Below the pieces are notes generated by a model. That model was not told the DNA's origin. It made no database searches and was given only the letters and a program-made list of their open reading frames with translations. A program made the position numbers and the translations under genes. From Dokdonia sp. (GTDB taxonomy: Bacteria > Bacteroidota > Bacteroidia > Flavobacteriales > Flavobacteriaceae): DNA of 41,725 nucleotides. Location: assembly GCA_020628615.1 (NCBI GenBank), contig JAHDEV010000007.1, positions 1 through 41,725 of the forward strand, read 5' to 3'. Each line of letters begins with the position of its first letter. Position 1 is the stretch's first letter. Positions 19,408 through 29,453 of this stretch are shown piece after piece.

Positions 19408-20124
19408 ATGAAATTAGACATACTAGCTATAGGAGCACATCCAGACGACGTAGAGTTGGGCTGTGGAGCAACGATAGCAAAGGAAATAGCAAACGGAAAG
19501 AAAGTAGGTATTCTTGATCTTACAAGGGGAGAGTTAGGGACAAGAGGATCTGCAGAGATACGTGATGTAGAGGCAGCAAATGCGGCAAAGATATTAGGCG
19601 TGAGCGTACGAGAAAATATCGCACTTGCAGATGGATTCTTTGTAAATGATAGAGAGAGCCAGCTCAAGATCATAGAAATCATACGTAAATATCAACCAGA
19701 AATGGTACTCTGTAATGCTATTACAGATAGGCATATAGATCACGGTAAAGGGAGTAAACTAGCCAGTGATGCTTGTTTTTTAAGCGGTCTTAAAAAAATA
19801 GAAACTATAGCAGATGGAAAGCCTCAAGAAAAATGGCGTCCCAAAACTGTGTATCACTATATACAATGGCAAAATATAGAACCAGATGTGGTAGTAGATG
19901 TTACAGGCTTTATAGAGAGAAAATGTGAGGCTGTATTTGCTTACACATCGCAGTTTCACGATCCAAATAATAAGGAAGGTGACACGCCTATATCTAGTAA
20001 GACTTTTAAAGATAGCATAAACTATAGAGCAAGAGACCTAGGTAGACTTATAGGTACAGAGTATGGTGAAGGATTTACTGTAGAGAGATATGCAGCTGTA
20101 GGTAGTCTATTTGACTTAATATAA
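19408..20124 (+). CDS. bshB1: Bacillithiol biosynthesis deacetylase BshB1
   Basis: MKLDILAIGAHPDDVELGCGATIAKEIANGKKVGILDLTRGELGTRGSAEIRDVEA. Confidence 0.93.
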   Translation: MKLDILAIGAHPDDVELGCGATIAKEIANGKKVGILDLTRGELGTRGSAEIRDVEAANAAKILGVSVRENIALADGFFVNDRESQLKIIEIIRKYQPEMVLCNAITDRHIDHGKGSKLASDACFLSGLKKIETIADGKPQEKWRPKTVYHYIQWQNIEPDVVVDVTGFIERKCEAVFAYTSQFHDPNNKEGDTPISSKTFKDSINYRARDLGRLIGTEYGEGFTVERYAAVGSLFDLI

Positions 20125-20155
20125 GAGCTCACAACACACTAAAGCATATAAAAAC

Positions 20156-20187
20156 AAAAAAGCTATCCATAAGGATAGCTTTTTTTT
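20156..20187. terminator. Intrinsic terminator
   Basis: AAAAAAGCTATCC-ataa-GGATAGCTTTTTTTT between bshB1 (+) and tRNA-His (-). Confidence 0.9.
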
Positions 20188-20190
20188 AAG

Positions 20191-20264
20191 GGTGGAAGAC
20201 CGGTTTCGAACCGGCGACCTCTGGTACCACAAACCAGCGCTCTAACCAGCTGAGCTACAACCAC
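20191..20264 (-). tRNA. tRNA-His(GUG)
   Basis: Minus strand GTGGTTGTAGCTCAGCTGGTTAGAGCGCTGGTTTGTGGTACCAG...CCGGTTCGAAACCGGTCTTCCACC; anticodon GTG, preceded by an encoded G at -1 with C73 discriminator. Confidence 0.95.
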
Positions 20265-20321
20265 CATTTTAATTGCGAGTGCAAAGATAATTAATATTAA
20301 TAGATGTACAACCTTTTATCA

Positions 20322-20355
20322 AAAAAAATGGAGCATTTTTTTGCTCCATTTTTTA
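20322..20355. terminator. Intrinsic terminator
   Basis: AAAAAATGGAGCA-ttttt-TGCTCCATTTTTT, downstream of the M28 gene. Confidence 0.8.
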
Positions 20356-20382
20356 TAATTCTGATAATGAGTTGTTTCTGTT

Positions 20383-21453
20383 TTACTCTTTTTCGGCTTT
20401 ATCTACTACCGGTTTGTCTTTTCTGTTTGCTAGTTCCCAAGCGGTTGCAAAAACTAACTTTGTGCGTTTCTCAAGAAGTGGGTAATTAATCTTGTCTGGA
20501 GTATCACTTATTCTATGGTAATCTTCGTGTGTTCCATTAAAGTAGAAGATTACTGGCACATTGTGTTTTGCAAAGTTGTAGTGGTCTGAGCGGTAGTAAA
20601 ACCTGTTAGGCTCATTTTCTACATTATAACGGTAGTCTAGGTTGATGTCAAAATACTTTGCATTTACTGCAGATGAGATATTATGTAAATCTGTACTAAG
20701 CTTATCAGAGCCTATGAGGTATACATAGTTGTTATCTTCTTTGTGCGCATCATCATTACGACCTATCATATCAATGTTAAGATCTGCAATGGTATTTGCA
20801 AGAGGGTATACTGGATTTTCTGAATAATATCTTGATCCATAAAGACCTTTTTCTTCACCTGTAACGTGTAAAAATAGGATAGAGCGTTTAGGTCCCTTAC
20901 CATCTTTAACAGCTTGTTTAAAAGCCTCTGCAATCTCAAGTAAAGCTACTGTTCCAGAGCCATCATCATCTGCACCGTTATACACATTTCCTTTTGCGTC
21001 CATACCTACGTGATCTAGGTGTGCAGAGAGTACAAGAACCTCTTCTGGCTTTTCTGACCCTTTTATAAAAGCAAGAACATTTTCAGAATCATTAAGTCCG
21101 CTTCCTTTTCTGAAAAAAGTATTTGGTACAATTTGATAGTAGTCACCATTATTACCTGGTTGTACGTCTAGCTCTTTGTAATAGTTTACAAGGTATGCTG
21201 CAGCCTTTTTTTGACCTGGGTCTCCTGTGTTACGCCCTTCAAATTCATCACTGGCATACACGTAGAGCATTTCTTTGAGTTCTCCCTCGGTGATTGTATT
21301 TGTGTACTTACGTACGTCTGTCTCGTCACTTTCTAAAGCGGTAACATCTATTATTACAGGGTCTGCTGCTTGAGTAGGAGCAACTGCTTTTTTTGATTCA
21401 TTACAAGATAGTGCTACAAGGCTTAAACCTAAAAGCGCAATATATTTTTTCAT
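20383..21453 (-). CDS. M28-family peptidase lipoprotein
   Basis: LVALSCNES lipobox; VLVLSAHLDHVGMDAKGNVYNGADDDGSGTVALLEIA, LHVTGEEKGLYGSRYY, NLDIDMIGRND-like DLNIDMIGRND. Confidence 0.92.
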   Translation of the reverse strand: MKKYIALLGLSLVALSCNESKKAVAPTQAADPVIIDVTALESDETDVRKYTNTITEGELKEMLYVYASDEFEGRNTGDPGQKKAAAYLVNYYKELDVQPGNNGDYYQIVPNTFFRKGSGLNDSENVLAFIKGSEKPEEVLVLSAHLDHVGMDAKGNVYNGADDDGSGTVALLEIAEAFKQAVKDGKGPKRSILFLHVTGEEKGLYGSRYYSENPVYPLANTIADLNIDMIGRNDDAHKEDNNYVYLIGSDKLSTDLHNISSAVNAKYFDINLDYRYNVENEPNRFYYRSDHYNFAKHNVPVIFYFNGTHEDYHRISDTPDKINYPLLEKRTKLVFATAWELANRKDKPVVDKAEKE

Positions 21454-21530
21454 TCAAATTTATTTTAAGATTGCTAAAAGTACAGAATTCAACCGAATAA
21501 AATAGGAGAGTGCTGTAATGGGTGTTAGTA

Positions 21531-21546
21531 CGCTTTCGCGAAAGCG
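21531..21546. repeat. Palindrome copy 8 (intergenic)
   Basis: Exact 16/16 (GTACGC...GCGTAA), 77 nt upstream of the M28 start and just past the dnaN terminator. Confidence 0.97.
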
Positions 21547-21562
21547 TAAAGAAACTACATAA

Positions 21563-21593
21563 AAAATGCCACCCTAGTTAAGAGTGGCATTAA
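21563..21593 (-). terminator. Intrinsic terminator of dnaN
   Basis: Minus-strand AATGCCAC...GTGGCATT hairpin followed by T-run, 29 nt past the dnaN stop. Confidence 0.75.
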
Positions 21594-21621
21594 GGTATTA
21601 CTTTATGAGATGTAAAATCTC

Positions 21622-22740
21622 TTAGTTATTAAGCATTACTGGCATTACAAGCATTGTTACTTGCTCACCTTCATCAAGACCATCTACTGGAGTTAAGATA
21701 CCTGCTCTATTAGGAAGTGACATCTCTAGAGAGACATCATTTGCATTCATATTATTAAGCATCTCTGTTAAGAATCTTGAGTTAAAACCTATTTGCATAT
21801 CATCACCTTGATAATCACAAGTAAGTCTCTCTTCTGCCTTGTTGCTGTAGTCTATATCTTCGGCAGAGATGTTAAGTTCTGCTCCAGCAATTTTAAGACG
21901 TATCTGGTGTGTAGTTTTATTTGAGAAAATAGATACACGACGCACAGAGTTTAAAAACTGGTTGCGGTCTATAGTAAGTCTATTTGGGTTCTCCTTAGGT
22001 ATTACAGCCTCATAGTTAGGGTATTTACCATCTATAAGTCTACATACAAGCTCTACATTATCAAAAGTAAATTTTGCATTACTCTCATTATACTCTACAG
22101 AGATCTCATCGTCAGACGTTGCGAGAATACCTTTAAGTAAATTAAGTGGCTTTTTAGGCATAATAAACTCTGCTGCTTGTGATGCTACAACATCTGTACG
22201 TCCATACTTTACAAGCTTGTGGGCATCTGTGGCTACAAAGGTTAAACCATCTGTTGCAAACTGAAAGAAAACGCCGCTCATCACTGGGCGTAAATCATCA
22301 TTACCTGTTGCAAATATGGTGTTGCTTATTGCTGTAGACAGTACACTACCTGGTATTTTTACCACACTAGGATCTTCTAGTGATACGGCATTAGGAAACT
22401 CTGCACCATCTGCATATGCTAGTGCATATTTACCGTGGTTTGAACTTATCTCTACAGTGTTATTTTCGTGCTGAGTAAAAGTTAGGGGTTGCTCAGGAAA
22501 TGTTTTAAGCGTGTCTAGTAGTAAACGTGCTGGTAAGGCAATGGCTCCATTGTCACTAGACTCTACATCGAGTTTTGAAGTCATTGTAGTTTCTAAATCT
22601 GATGCAGAAACGGTAAGAGCATTACCGTCAAGCTCAAAAAGAAAGTTATCTAGTATAGGTAACGTGTTGCTATTATTAATCACCCCTCCCAGAACTTGTA
22701 GTTGTTTGAGTAGGTAAGAGCTAGAGACTATAAATTTCAT
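21622..22740 (-). CDS. dnaN: DNA polymerase III beta subunit (sliding clamp)
   Basis: MKFIVSSSYLLKQLQVLGGVINNSNTLPILDNFLFEL and C-terminal QVTMLVMPVMLNN. Confidence 0.97.
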   Translation of the reverse strand: MKFIVSSSYLLKQLQVLGGVINNSNTLPILDNFLFELDGNALTVSASDLETTMTSKLDVESSDNGAIALPARLLLDTLKTFPEQPLTFTQHENNTVEISSNHGKYALAYADGAEFPNAVSLEDPSVVKIPGSVLSTAISNTIFATGNDDLRPVMSGVFFQFATDGLTFVATDAHKLVKYGRTDVVASQAAEFIMPKKPLNLLKGILATSDDEISVEYNESNAKFTFDNVELVCRLIDGKYPNYEAVIPKENPNRLTIDRNQFLNSVRRVSIFSNKTTHQIRLKIAGAELNISAEDIDYSNKAEERLTCDYQGDDMQIGFNSRFLTEMLNNMNANDVSLEMSLPNRAGILTPVDGLDEGEQVTMLVMPVMLNN

Positions 22741-22859
22741 AGTATTATTAGGTTTTGCTATGCAAGAAAATTGAATATAAAGTGATGCAATAAATTACCT
22801 GCACACTACTTACAAATATATTTGAAATGCGACGGCTTTAGAAATTAACTTATCAACAT

Positions 22860-25289
22860 CTAGCGGGCGTAACGACGCTTTCTTATTGCCGTATATATGA
22901 TGCCAAAAATAAGTAGTATCACAAGCGGAAGCCCAATGGTCAAGACTTGCCACGTGGTGATCTCTTTTGAAACCTTCTGGGTGTCTATAAATGGGAGGGC
23001 AATTTCTTTACTTCTTATGTTAATAAGACCATTATCATCGAGCAGGTAATTAACCGTGTTAAGCAAAAACTCTTTGTTGCCATAGCTGGTTCTCGTGTAA
23101 TAGTCAAAGCCTAATTCTAGTGGTTGCCCGCGGCTATCTAGTTCGTTTGCTATAATGTCACCGTCTGAGATGAGTATAAGTTTTGAGGGGTTTGTTGCGC
23201 TTTCGCGAAAGCGTTCTTTATCACTTCCATCTGGCAACACACGATTTGTAAATGCCGAAGAAAATGCACCTTCTACTAGCACTGCTAAAGGCTGTTGTCC
23301 GGCTTGAAAATCTGCCTCCTGAGGTTCTATATCTACTTGTGCAAGTGCAATTTCTCTTGGAGTTGCTTCTACCTTTGTATAGATGCTAGATTGTAATAAT
23401 ACTGTTTTTGAGAGTTCATTACTAGACTCAAGAAGTTCTATAGGGTTTGCGTAGTTAAAGCGCACCGGTTTTTCAATATTAGTATTTATAGGGTGGGTGT
23501 TAAGGCTAGGTACCTGTGGTCTGTATAACCACGGTAGTTGTATGTACTGCGACTCACTTCCTTCTCCAGATGCTACACTTAGCGGGGAAGAGTAGAGGTC
23601 TACCACTAGTGAGGGATTAATGCGTACACCATACTTAAAGAGTTGATCGTCCAGATTGAGATCTCTAGGAAATGCAACTGTTTTACCTGCATCATTACGC
23701 AGACTGTCATCTTCTATTGCCACAGCATCGAGCATCCAGAGGCTATTGCCGCCGTTTATAATATATTGATCTATCACATATTTTTGTTGCTCTGTAAATG
23801 CCTTAGTAGGTTTTGCGATAACTACGAGGTCAAAGGTGTTTTGTAAGGCTTTGAGTGCTTTTTCTGGGTCTTGGTTTGCCACCTCCATTGGGAAAGGTGC
23901 AATATTATAAGTATCACCCAGCTTACGGAACATATCTGCAATTTTTGCATCTGGTAACTCACCATTATCTCGTAGTACTGCTATGCGCTTAGTCTTTGCA
24001 TTTAAAGAGATGTTAAGCCCCTCTGCAAAGGCATATTCAAGATTTTGAATAGACGCATAAACTAGTTGTTCTGGTGACGATCCTACCACATTTTTTACCA
24101 AAGAAACAGGAACGGCTTTACCATTAAAATTAATAGTAGCCCACGGGAAAATAGTTTGGGTAGTCTCTTTACCATCTTGTTTTACTTTGAGCGGGATAGT
24201 GGTCATTCCAAACTCGTTAAACTGTCCTGCTACTTGAGCGGTTGTTTCTCCTGGCTCTACAGGGTTTGAAAACTCAAAGTAAATATTAGGATTGTGAGCC
24301 TGCATTTCTTCAAGTAGGTAGCGCGTCTCGTTCTGAAGCTTTTTAAATTCTGCAGGAAAGTCTCCTTCAAGAAAAACATCTATGATAAGTGGACTATTAA
24401 TTTGATCTAATAATTCCTTTGTAGGCGGGCTTATGGTATACCTATTATCTTGAGTTAAGTCATAACGTTTATGTGCAAGTGAACCTGCATAATTTATAAA
24501 TAGTACCCCTATAAACAAGAGCATCGGTTGCGCTATGTTAGAGATTTTTTTCACGTAAGTGTACTGGTTTTTTTGCAATCTCCATATCGTGAGTATGATA
24601 AAAAATGCAGTTACACTTATAAAATAGATTAGGTCTCTCGTGTCTATGACTCCTCTACTTATACTTTCATAATGTGATTTAATACTTAAGCTTGATAAAA
24701 AGGTTGTAGTACCCTCTAGGCTACTGTAGGCTGCGATACCTTCAATTCCAAAATAGAGAAAAAAGCAAAGCGCTACTGATGCAATAAAGGCAACAATTTG
24801 ATTACTAGTACAGGCAGATATAAATATTCCTAATGCCGTATAAATACTGGCAAGTAGTATAAGTCCAGCATATGACCCTATGGTTACACCTACGTCCAGA
24901 TTACCTACGGGATTACCTAGCATATATATAGCGAGCACATACATTAACGTAGGTATAATAGCAATAAGTATGAGGCTGTAAGCACCTAGATATTTACCTA
25001 GCGTAAGTTGTAATGTAGTAATGGGTTTTGTGAGTAATAATTCTAAGGTTCCTGTTTTTTTTTCTTCACTAAAACTGCGCATTGTTACCGCAGGAATAAG
25101 GAAAGTAAACATCCACGGGGCAATAAGAAAAAATGGAGCAAGGTCTGCAAAGCCTGAGTTAGGAATATTAAATTCTCCTTCAAAAACCCATAAAAATAAT
25201 CCTGTGACCACTAGAAACAACCCTACGACTAAGTAGCCTATAGGTGATGAGAAAAATGTGGTGATTTCCTTTTTTAATATTGCGTACAA
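22860..25289 (-). CDS. Fused GldF-GldG gliding-motility ABC transporter protein (ABC-2 permease + GldG substrate-binding-like domain)
   Basis: N-terminal ABC-2 permease MYAILKKEITTFFSSPIGYLVVGLFLVVTGLFLWVFEGEFNI...; in-frame continuation through YTYVKKISNIAQPMLLFIGVLFINYAGSLAHKRYDLTQDNRYTISPPTKELLDQINSPLIIDVFLEGDFPAEFKKL (GldG N-terminus-like) to a C-terminal TM helix. Confidence 0.88.
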   Translation of the reverse strand: MYAILKKEITTFFSSPIGYLVVGLFLVVTGLFLWVFEGEFNIPNSGFADLAPFFLIAPWMFTFLIPAVTMRSFSEEKKTGTLELLLTKPITTLQLTLGKYLGAYSLILIAIIPTLMYVLAIYMLGNPVGNLDVGVTIGSYAGLILLASIYTALGIFISACTSNQIVAFIASVALCFFLYFGIEGIAAYSSLEGTTTFLSSLSIKSHYESISRGVIDTRDLIYFISVTAFFIILTIWRLQKNQYTYVKKISNIAQPMLLFIGVLFINYAGSLAHKRYDLTQDNRYTISPPTKELLDQINSPLIIDVFLEGDFPAEFKKLQNETRYLLEEMQAHNPNIYFEFSNPVEPGETTAQVAGQFNEFGMTTIPLKVKQDGKETTQTIFPWATINFNGKAVPVSLVKNVVGSSPEQLVYASIQNLEYAFAEGLNISLNAKTKRIAVLRDNGELPDAKIADMFRKLGDTYNIAPFPMEVANQDPEKALKALQNTFDLVVIAKPTKAFTEQQKYVIDQYIINGGNSLWMLDAVAIEDDSLRNDAGKTVAFPRDLNLDDQLFKYGVRINPSLVVDLYSSPLSVASGEGSESQYIQLPWLYRPQVPSLNTHPINTNIEKPVRFNYANPIELLESSNELSKTVLLQSSIYTKVEATPREIALAQVDIEPQEADFQAGQQPLAVLVEGAFSSAFTNRVLPDGSDKERFRESATNPSKLILISDGDIIANELDSRGQPLELGFDYYTRTSYGNKEFLLNTVNYLLDDNGLINIRSKEIALPFIDTQKVSKEITTWQVLTIGLPLVILLIFGIIYTAIRKRRYAR
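23198..23213. repeat. Palindrome copy 9 (coding, RFRES frame)
   Basis: Exact 16/16 in the gldFG fusion (KERFRESATNPS). Confidence 0.97.
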
Positions 25290-25345
25290 TGGGTTACTTT
25301 TTTTGAGTAAAACTACAGTAGATTTTTTAATTTTTGAAATACATT

Positions 25346-26014
25346 TTAATCTGAGTATGTAGATTGTGGAGGCCCATCTATTGGGATTTTTGCCCCTAGA
25401 TAGGTAGGCTCTTTACTTATGCCTAACTCTAAGTATGCTTTTACATTTGCCAGAAGTTCTCTGCGCTTATTAGCATTCTCACGCTGGTAGATATGTTTAT
25501 CTCCTATAAAGCCGTAATAGTCAAGACCTAATCTATTTGCGATAAAAAGTGCGCGAGGTAGGTGAAATTTTTGAGTTACTACGATAGCTTCCTTTACATT
25601 AAAAACAGAGCTTGCTCGATACATACTATCATAGGTGTCAAAACCTGCATAATCTAAAAAGATATCTTCTTCTGGCACACCTTGATTAATAAGGTACTGC
25701 TGCATAGCCTTAGGCTCATTATAAGATTTTGTGCCATTATCTCCAGAGAGTAAAAATCTAGACACTTTACCCGCGCGATAAAGCGAGAGCGCGCTCGACA
25801 CCCTATCTTCTAGCATAGTAGATAGATCACCGTTAGATCGCACACTAGCACCTAGTACAATAACTGTATAAGCTTGAGGTACCTCATTAATATTATGATA
25901 AGTTTGATCTTTAGTGCTAGATTTAACGTGGCCAGAGAGTATAAATATCCCACAAGCGAGGAGTGCCAAAAAAGCAAAAAGTAGGATGATTATTTTCTTA
26001 ATAATTTTTCTCAC
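25346..26014 (-). CDS. SanA/YdcF-like DUF218 protein
   Basis: YTVIVLGASVRSNGDLSTMLEDRVSSALSLYRAGKVSRFLLSGDNG...VVTQKFHLPRALFIANRLGLD. Confidence 0.9.
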   Translation of the reverse strand: MRKIIKKIIILLFAFLALLACGIFILSGHVKSSTKDQTYHNINEVPQAYTVIVLGASVRSNGDLSTMLEDRVSSALSLYRAGKVSRFLLSGDNGTKSYNEPKAMQQYLINQGVPEEDIFLDYAGFDTYDSMYRASSVFNVKEAIVVTQKFHLPRALFIANRLGLDYYGFIGDKHIYQRENANKRRELLANVKAYLELGISKEPTYLGAKIPIDGPPQSTYSD

Positions 26015-26409
26015 TAGGCTTTATCAATAATATTAATAGGTTTCTTGTCATCATTTATAGCGACAAAGGTAAATTTACCCGCAACGGCTAGCTCGCGATC
26101 ATAGCTATACATATCTTCTTTGTAAATCTCAACGCGTACCACACAGCTTGTATTGCCCACAGTTTCCACCCGCGCGATAAGTTCTACAATGGTACCTTCT
26201 GGAATGGCCTTTGTAAAATCTATTTTATCTGTAGATATAGTTACTACTTTCTTGCGGCTGAAACGTGTTGCACATATAAAAGCAGCCTCATCCATCATAT
26301 GTAATGCGGTACCCCCAAAAAGGGTGTCATAATGGTTAGTCGTATTAGGAAAAACCGCTTTAAAAATGCGTGTTTCACTTTCATTAATACGTTGTTGTAC
26401 TGTAAGCAT
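26014..26409 (-). CDS. Acyl-CoA thioesterase (hotdog fold)
   Basis: Start refined to 26409 (MLTVQQRINESETRIFKAVFPNTTNHYDTLFGGTALHMMDEAAFICATRFS). Confidence 0.88.
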   Translation of the reverse strand: MLTVQQRINESETRIFKAVFPNTTNHYDTLFGGTALHMMDEAAFICATRFSRKKVVTISTDKIDFTKAIPEGTIVELIARVETVGNTSCVVRVEIYKEDMYSYDRELAVAGKFTFVAINDDKKPINIIDKA

Positions 26410-26499
26410 AGGTAGATGTGACTTAGTAATTCTTACTGCATAACATACTAGATATGCAGCCTTGTGTCTGTATCTTTGCAAGGTCTAAAAACAGAACAA

Positions 26500-27132
26500 A
26501 TGCTACAAGTAATAGAAGCTTTAAAATGGAGATATGCGACTAAAAAGTTTGATAACAAGCGTATGCTCTCTATCGCTCAAATAGATATTTTAAAAAATGC
26601 CTTTAATCTTACGGCCACAAGTTTTGGCCTGCAGCCAGTGCGACTTGTGATAATAAGTGATAAACAGCAGCAAGAGGCTTTAGTACCTGTAACAATGAAC
26701 CAGCAACAGGTGGCAGATGCATCTCACGTACTTGTATTTTGTATAGAAAAAAACGTAGATGGCACCTATGTAGAAGATTACTTTAACAATGTCAAGGCTA
26801 CACGCAACACGCCAGACGAGGTTCTAAAACCTTTTAAAAATTATCTATTAGACCATTTTAAAAACGTAAGCGTTGCAGATAATCATCTCTGGGCGACAAA
26901 GCAAGCATATCTTGCTATGGGTAATTTACTTACCGTTTGTGCGCTTGAAGAGATAGACGCCTGCCCTATGGAAGGTTTTTCTCCAGAAGGTTACAGCGAG
27001 GCACTTGACCTTGATAAACACGGTATACAACCAGTACTTGTAATGCCAGTAGGGTATAGGGCAGAAGATGATATGTTTTCTTCTTTAAAGAAGGTGAGAA
27101 AACCTATTTCAAATGCAGTTTTAGAATTATAG
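26500..27132 (+). CDS. Nitroreductase-family NAD(P)H-dependent oxidoreductase
   Basis: Start refined to the ATG at 26500 (MLQVIEALKWRYATKKFDNKRMLS...); ATSFGLQPVRLVIISD; DACPMEGFSPEGY. Confidence 0.9.
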   Translation: MLQVIEALKWRYATKKFDNKRMLSIAQIDILKNAFNLTATSFGLQPVRLVIISDKQQQEALVPVTMNQQQVADASHVLVFCIEKNVDGTYVEDYFNNVKATRNTPDEVLKPFKNYLLDHFKNVSVADNHLWATKQAYLAMGNLLTVCALEEIDACPMEGFSPEGYSEALDLDKHGIQPVLVMPVGYRAEDDMFSSLKKVRKPISNAVLEL

Positions 27133-27177
27133 TAAGTTTTGTAAATTGTGAGCAATTACAATTTTGTGGCAAGATTG

Positions 27178-27206
27178 TTGTTTATTTCTAGAAGTTTTTA
27201 AATTTG
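27178..27206 (+). promoter_or_regulatory. Putative Bacteroidetes-type promoter (TTG ... TAAATTTG)
   Basis: TTG at 27178-27180 and TAAATTTG at 27199-27206, 18 nt apart, upstream of the ATG at 27229; fits the TTG/TAnnTTTG consensus. Confidence 0.5.
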
Positions 27207-27228
27207 CAACAGCCCTAAAACAACTATA

Positions 27229-27672
27229 ATGAAAAAATTCATCGTCTTTTTACTACTCATTTCGGCAGCGACTATGCAAGCGCAGCAGGCAAAATGGTAC
27301 ACAGATTTTGATAAAGCAAAGAAAGTAGCACAGCGTCAAGGTAAGCCTATCTTAATGTATTTTACAGGTAGTGACTGGTGTGGCCCGTGCAAAATGCTTA
27401 AAAAAGATTTATGGGAAACAGATAAATTTATCCAGCAGGCAGACGACTTTGTGCTACTTGAGATAGATATCCCTTTTAGAGAAGACATAATTACACCAGA
27501 GCAGAAAAAGAAAAATATGAAGCTGCAGGACAAGTATAATAGAGACAAGTCTTTCCCTACCGTACTATTGCTAGATGCAAATGGAAGAAGAAAAGACGAG
27601 GTGTCTGGATACAGTATGCTACGAGACACGGCACCGTACTACGCGTTTTTTGATAAAGCGCGTCGCTTATAG
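27229..27672 (+). CDS. Secreted thioredoxin-family protein
   Basis: Signal peptide ending MQAQQA; YFTGSDWCGPCKMLKKDLW active site. Confidence 0.92.
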   Translation: MKKFIVFLLLISAATMQAQQAKWYTDFDKAKKVAQRQGKPILMYFTGSDWCGPCKMLKKDLWETDKFIQQADDFVLLEIDIPFREDIITPEQKKKNMKLQDKYNRDKSFPTVLLLDANGRRKDEVSGYSMLRDTAPYYAFFDKARRL

Positions 27673-27696
27673 TAGCGTTACAAAAGAAATTATTTT

Positions 27697-27729
27697 AAAA
27701 GCGTTCAAGTAATTGGACGCTTTTTTTTA
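27697..27729 (+). terminator. Intrinsic terminator
   Basis: AAAAGCGTTCAA-gtaa-TTGGACGCTTTTTTTT directly followed by a CGCTTTCGCGAAAGCG copy. Confidence 0.8.
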
Positions 27730-27745
27730 CGCTTTCGCGAAAGCG
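27730..27745. repeat. Palindrome copy 10 (intergenic)
   Basis: Exact 16/16 immediately after a terminator T-run, 94 nt upstream of the SDR start. Confidence 0.97.
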
Positions 27746-27839
27746 TAATAACACCCCATAAACGCTTCCTTAGTAATTTGAGATGATGGTATCTGTAAAG
27801 GTGATATCTTCTTATCTTTGACCCACTCTAAAATAACAT

Positions 27840-28643
27840 ATGTCAAAAGTAGTTTTAATCACCGGTGCCTCTTCTGGTATAGGGCAAGCCATCGCACAGT
27901 TTTTAGTAAATCATTCATACACAGTTTATGGTACAAGCCGTAATCCTAAAAATAGTGTAGAAAACGGTGTGCATATGCTCGCACTTGATGTAACAAAGCC
28001 AGAGACCATAACAGCAGCAGTATCTATACTCCTCAAAGCCGAAGGTAAAATAGATTACCTTATAAATAATGCAGGTATGGGTATAACGGGACCTCTTGAA
28101 GAAACACCGGATACTGAGACGAGACGTGTTTTTGAAACAAATTACTTTGGCGCACTAGAAGTGATTAAAGCAGTATTACCTACTATGCGAGCACAACGCT
28201 CTGGTATGGTTATAAATATTACATCTATAGCTGGATATATGGGGTTGCCATATCGTGGTATTTACTCAGCTACAAAAGGGGCTCTAGGTATCACTACAGA
28301 GGCATACCGTATGGAGCTTAAAGAGTTTGATGTGAAGATGACTACCGTTGCGCCAGGAGATTTTGCAACTAATATTGCTGCAGGTAGATATCACGCTCCC
28401 GTACTAGATAACTCACCTTATAAAGATAATTACAAGAACACGCTAGCTCTTATGGATGAGCACGTAGATAAAGGAATGGACACCGCTATTATGGCAAAAG
28501 TCATAAAACGCGTTATGGAATCAAAAAATCCAAAAGTGCATTATCGAGTTGGGTTCTTTATGCAACGTTTTAGTATAGCACTTAAGCGTATGCTGCCAGA
28601 TACTTGGTATGAAAAACTGTTGCTCAACCATTATGGCTTGTAG
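27840..28643 (+). CDS. Short-chain dehydrogenase/reductase
   Basis: VLITGASSGIGQAIAQFL, NNAGMG, YSATKGAL. Confidence 0.93.
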   Translation: MSKVVLITGASSGIGQAIAQFLVNHSYTVYGTSRNPKNSVENGVHMLALDVTKPETITAAVSILLKAEGKIDYLINNAGMGITGPLEETPDTETRRVFETNYFGALEVIKAVLPTMRAQRSGMVINITSIAGYMGLPYRGIYSATKGALGITTEAYRMELKEFDVKMTTVAPGDFATNIAAGRYHAPVLDNSPYKDNYKNTLALMDEHVDKGMDTAIMAKVIKRVMESKNPKVHYRVGFFMQRFSIALKRMLPDTWYEKLLLNHYGL

Positions 28644-28724
28644 TTAACAAACAATTAATCCTTGTAAGGGAAACGACTTATCACTTTTAGCTACATTTGT
28701 GTATAATCAACAAAAGAAAAACCT

Positions 28725-29381
28725 ATGAAATTTTTTATAGACACCGCAAACTTAGACCAGATTAGAGAAGCGCAAGACCTTGGTGTTCTTGACGGGGTAA
28801 CTACAAACCCATCACTTATGGCAAAAGAGGGTATCACAGGTCGTGAGAATATCTTACAACATTATAAGGATATCTGTGCTATTGCTACAGGAGATGTGAG
28901 TGCAGAGGTAATCTCTACTACTTATGATGAGATGATTAAAGAAGGGGAGGAGCTCGCTGCATTACACGAGCAAATCGTAGTAAAGGTACCTATGATCAAG
29001 GATGGTATTAAGGCTATAAAATATTTTTCTGATAAAGGTATACGTACTAACTGTACACTTGTATTTTCTTGCGGGCAAGCATTACTTGCAGCAAAGGCTG
29101 GTGCCACATATGTATCACCATTTATAGGGAGACTTGATGATATCTCTACAGATGGACTTAATCTTATAGCAGAGATACGTCACATATATGATAACTATAT
29201 GTTTGATACACAAATTCTAGCTGCTTCAGTAAGACATACAATGCACGTAATAGATTGTGCAAAAATAGGTGCAGATGTGATGACAGGTCCTTTATCTTCT
29301 ATAGAGGGATTATTAAGACACCCACTTACAGATAGTGGTCTTGCTAAGTTTCTAGCAGACTATGAGAAGGGTAATAAGTAA
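28725..29381 (+). CDS. Fructose-6-phosphate aldolase / transaldolase (TalC/FSA type)
   Basis: [70 protein letters not shown]. Confidence 0.93.
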   Translation: MKFFIDTANLDQIREAQDLGVLDGVTTNPSLMAKEGITGRENILQHYKDICAIATGDVSAEVISTTYDEMIKEGEELAALHEQIVVKVPMIKDGIKAIKYFSDKGIRTNCTLVFSCGQALLAAKAGATYVSPFIGRLDDISTDGLNLIAEIRHIYDNYMFDTQILAASVRHTMHVIDCAKIGADVMTGPLSSIEGLLRHPLTDSGLAKFLADYEKGNK

Positions 29382-29403
29382 ATCTTATTAAATACTTAAG
29401 AAT

Positions 29404-29437
29404 AAAAAAGCCTCCTTTACTAAGGAGGCTTTTTTTA
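29404..29437. terminator. Intrinsic bidirectional terminator
   Basis: AAAAAAGCCTCCTT-tact-AAGGAGGCTTTTTTT. Confidence 0.92.
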
Positions 29438-29453
29438 TGTGATTATATATGGC

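Noticed and set aside
25787-25796. GAGCGCGCTC palindrome in the DUF218 gene
   Set aside because: Short, single occurrence, explained by coding sequence; not related to the 16-mer.
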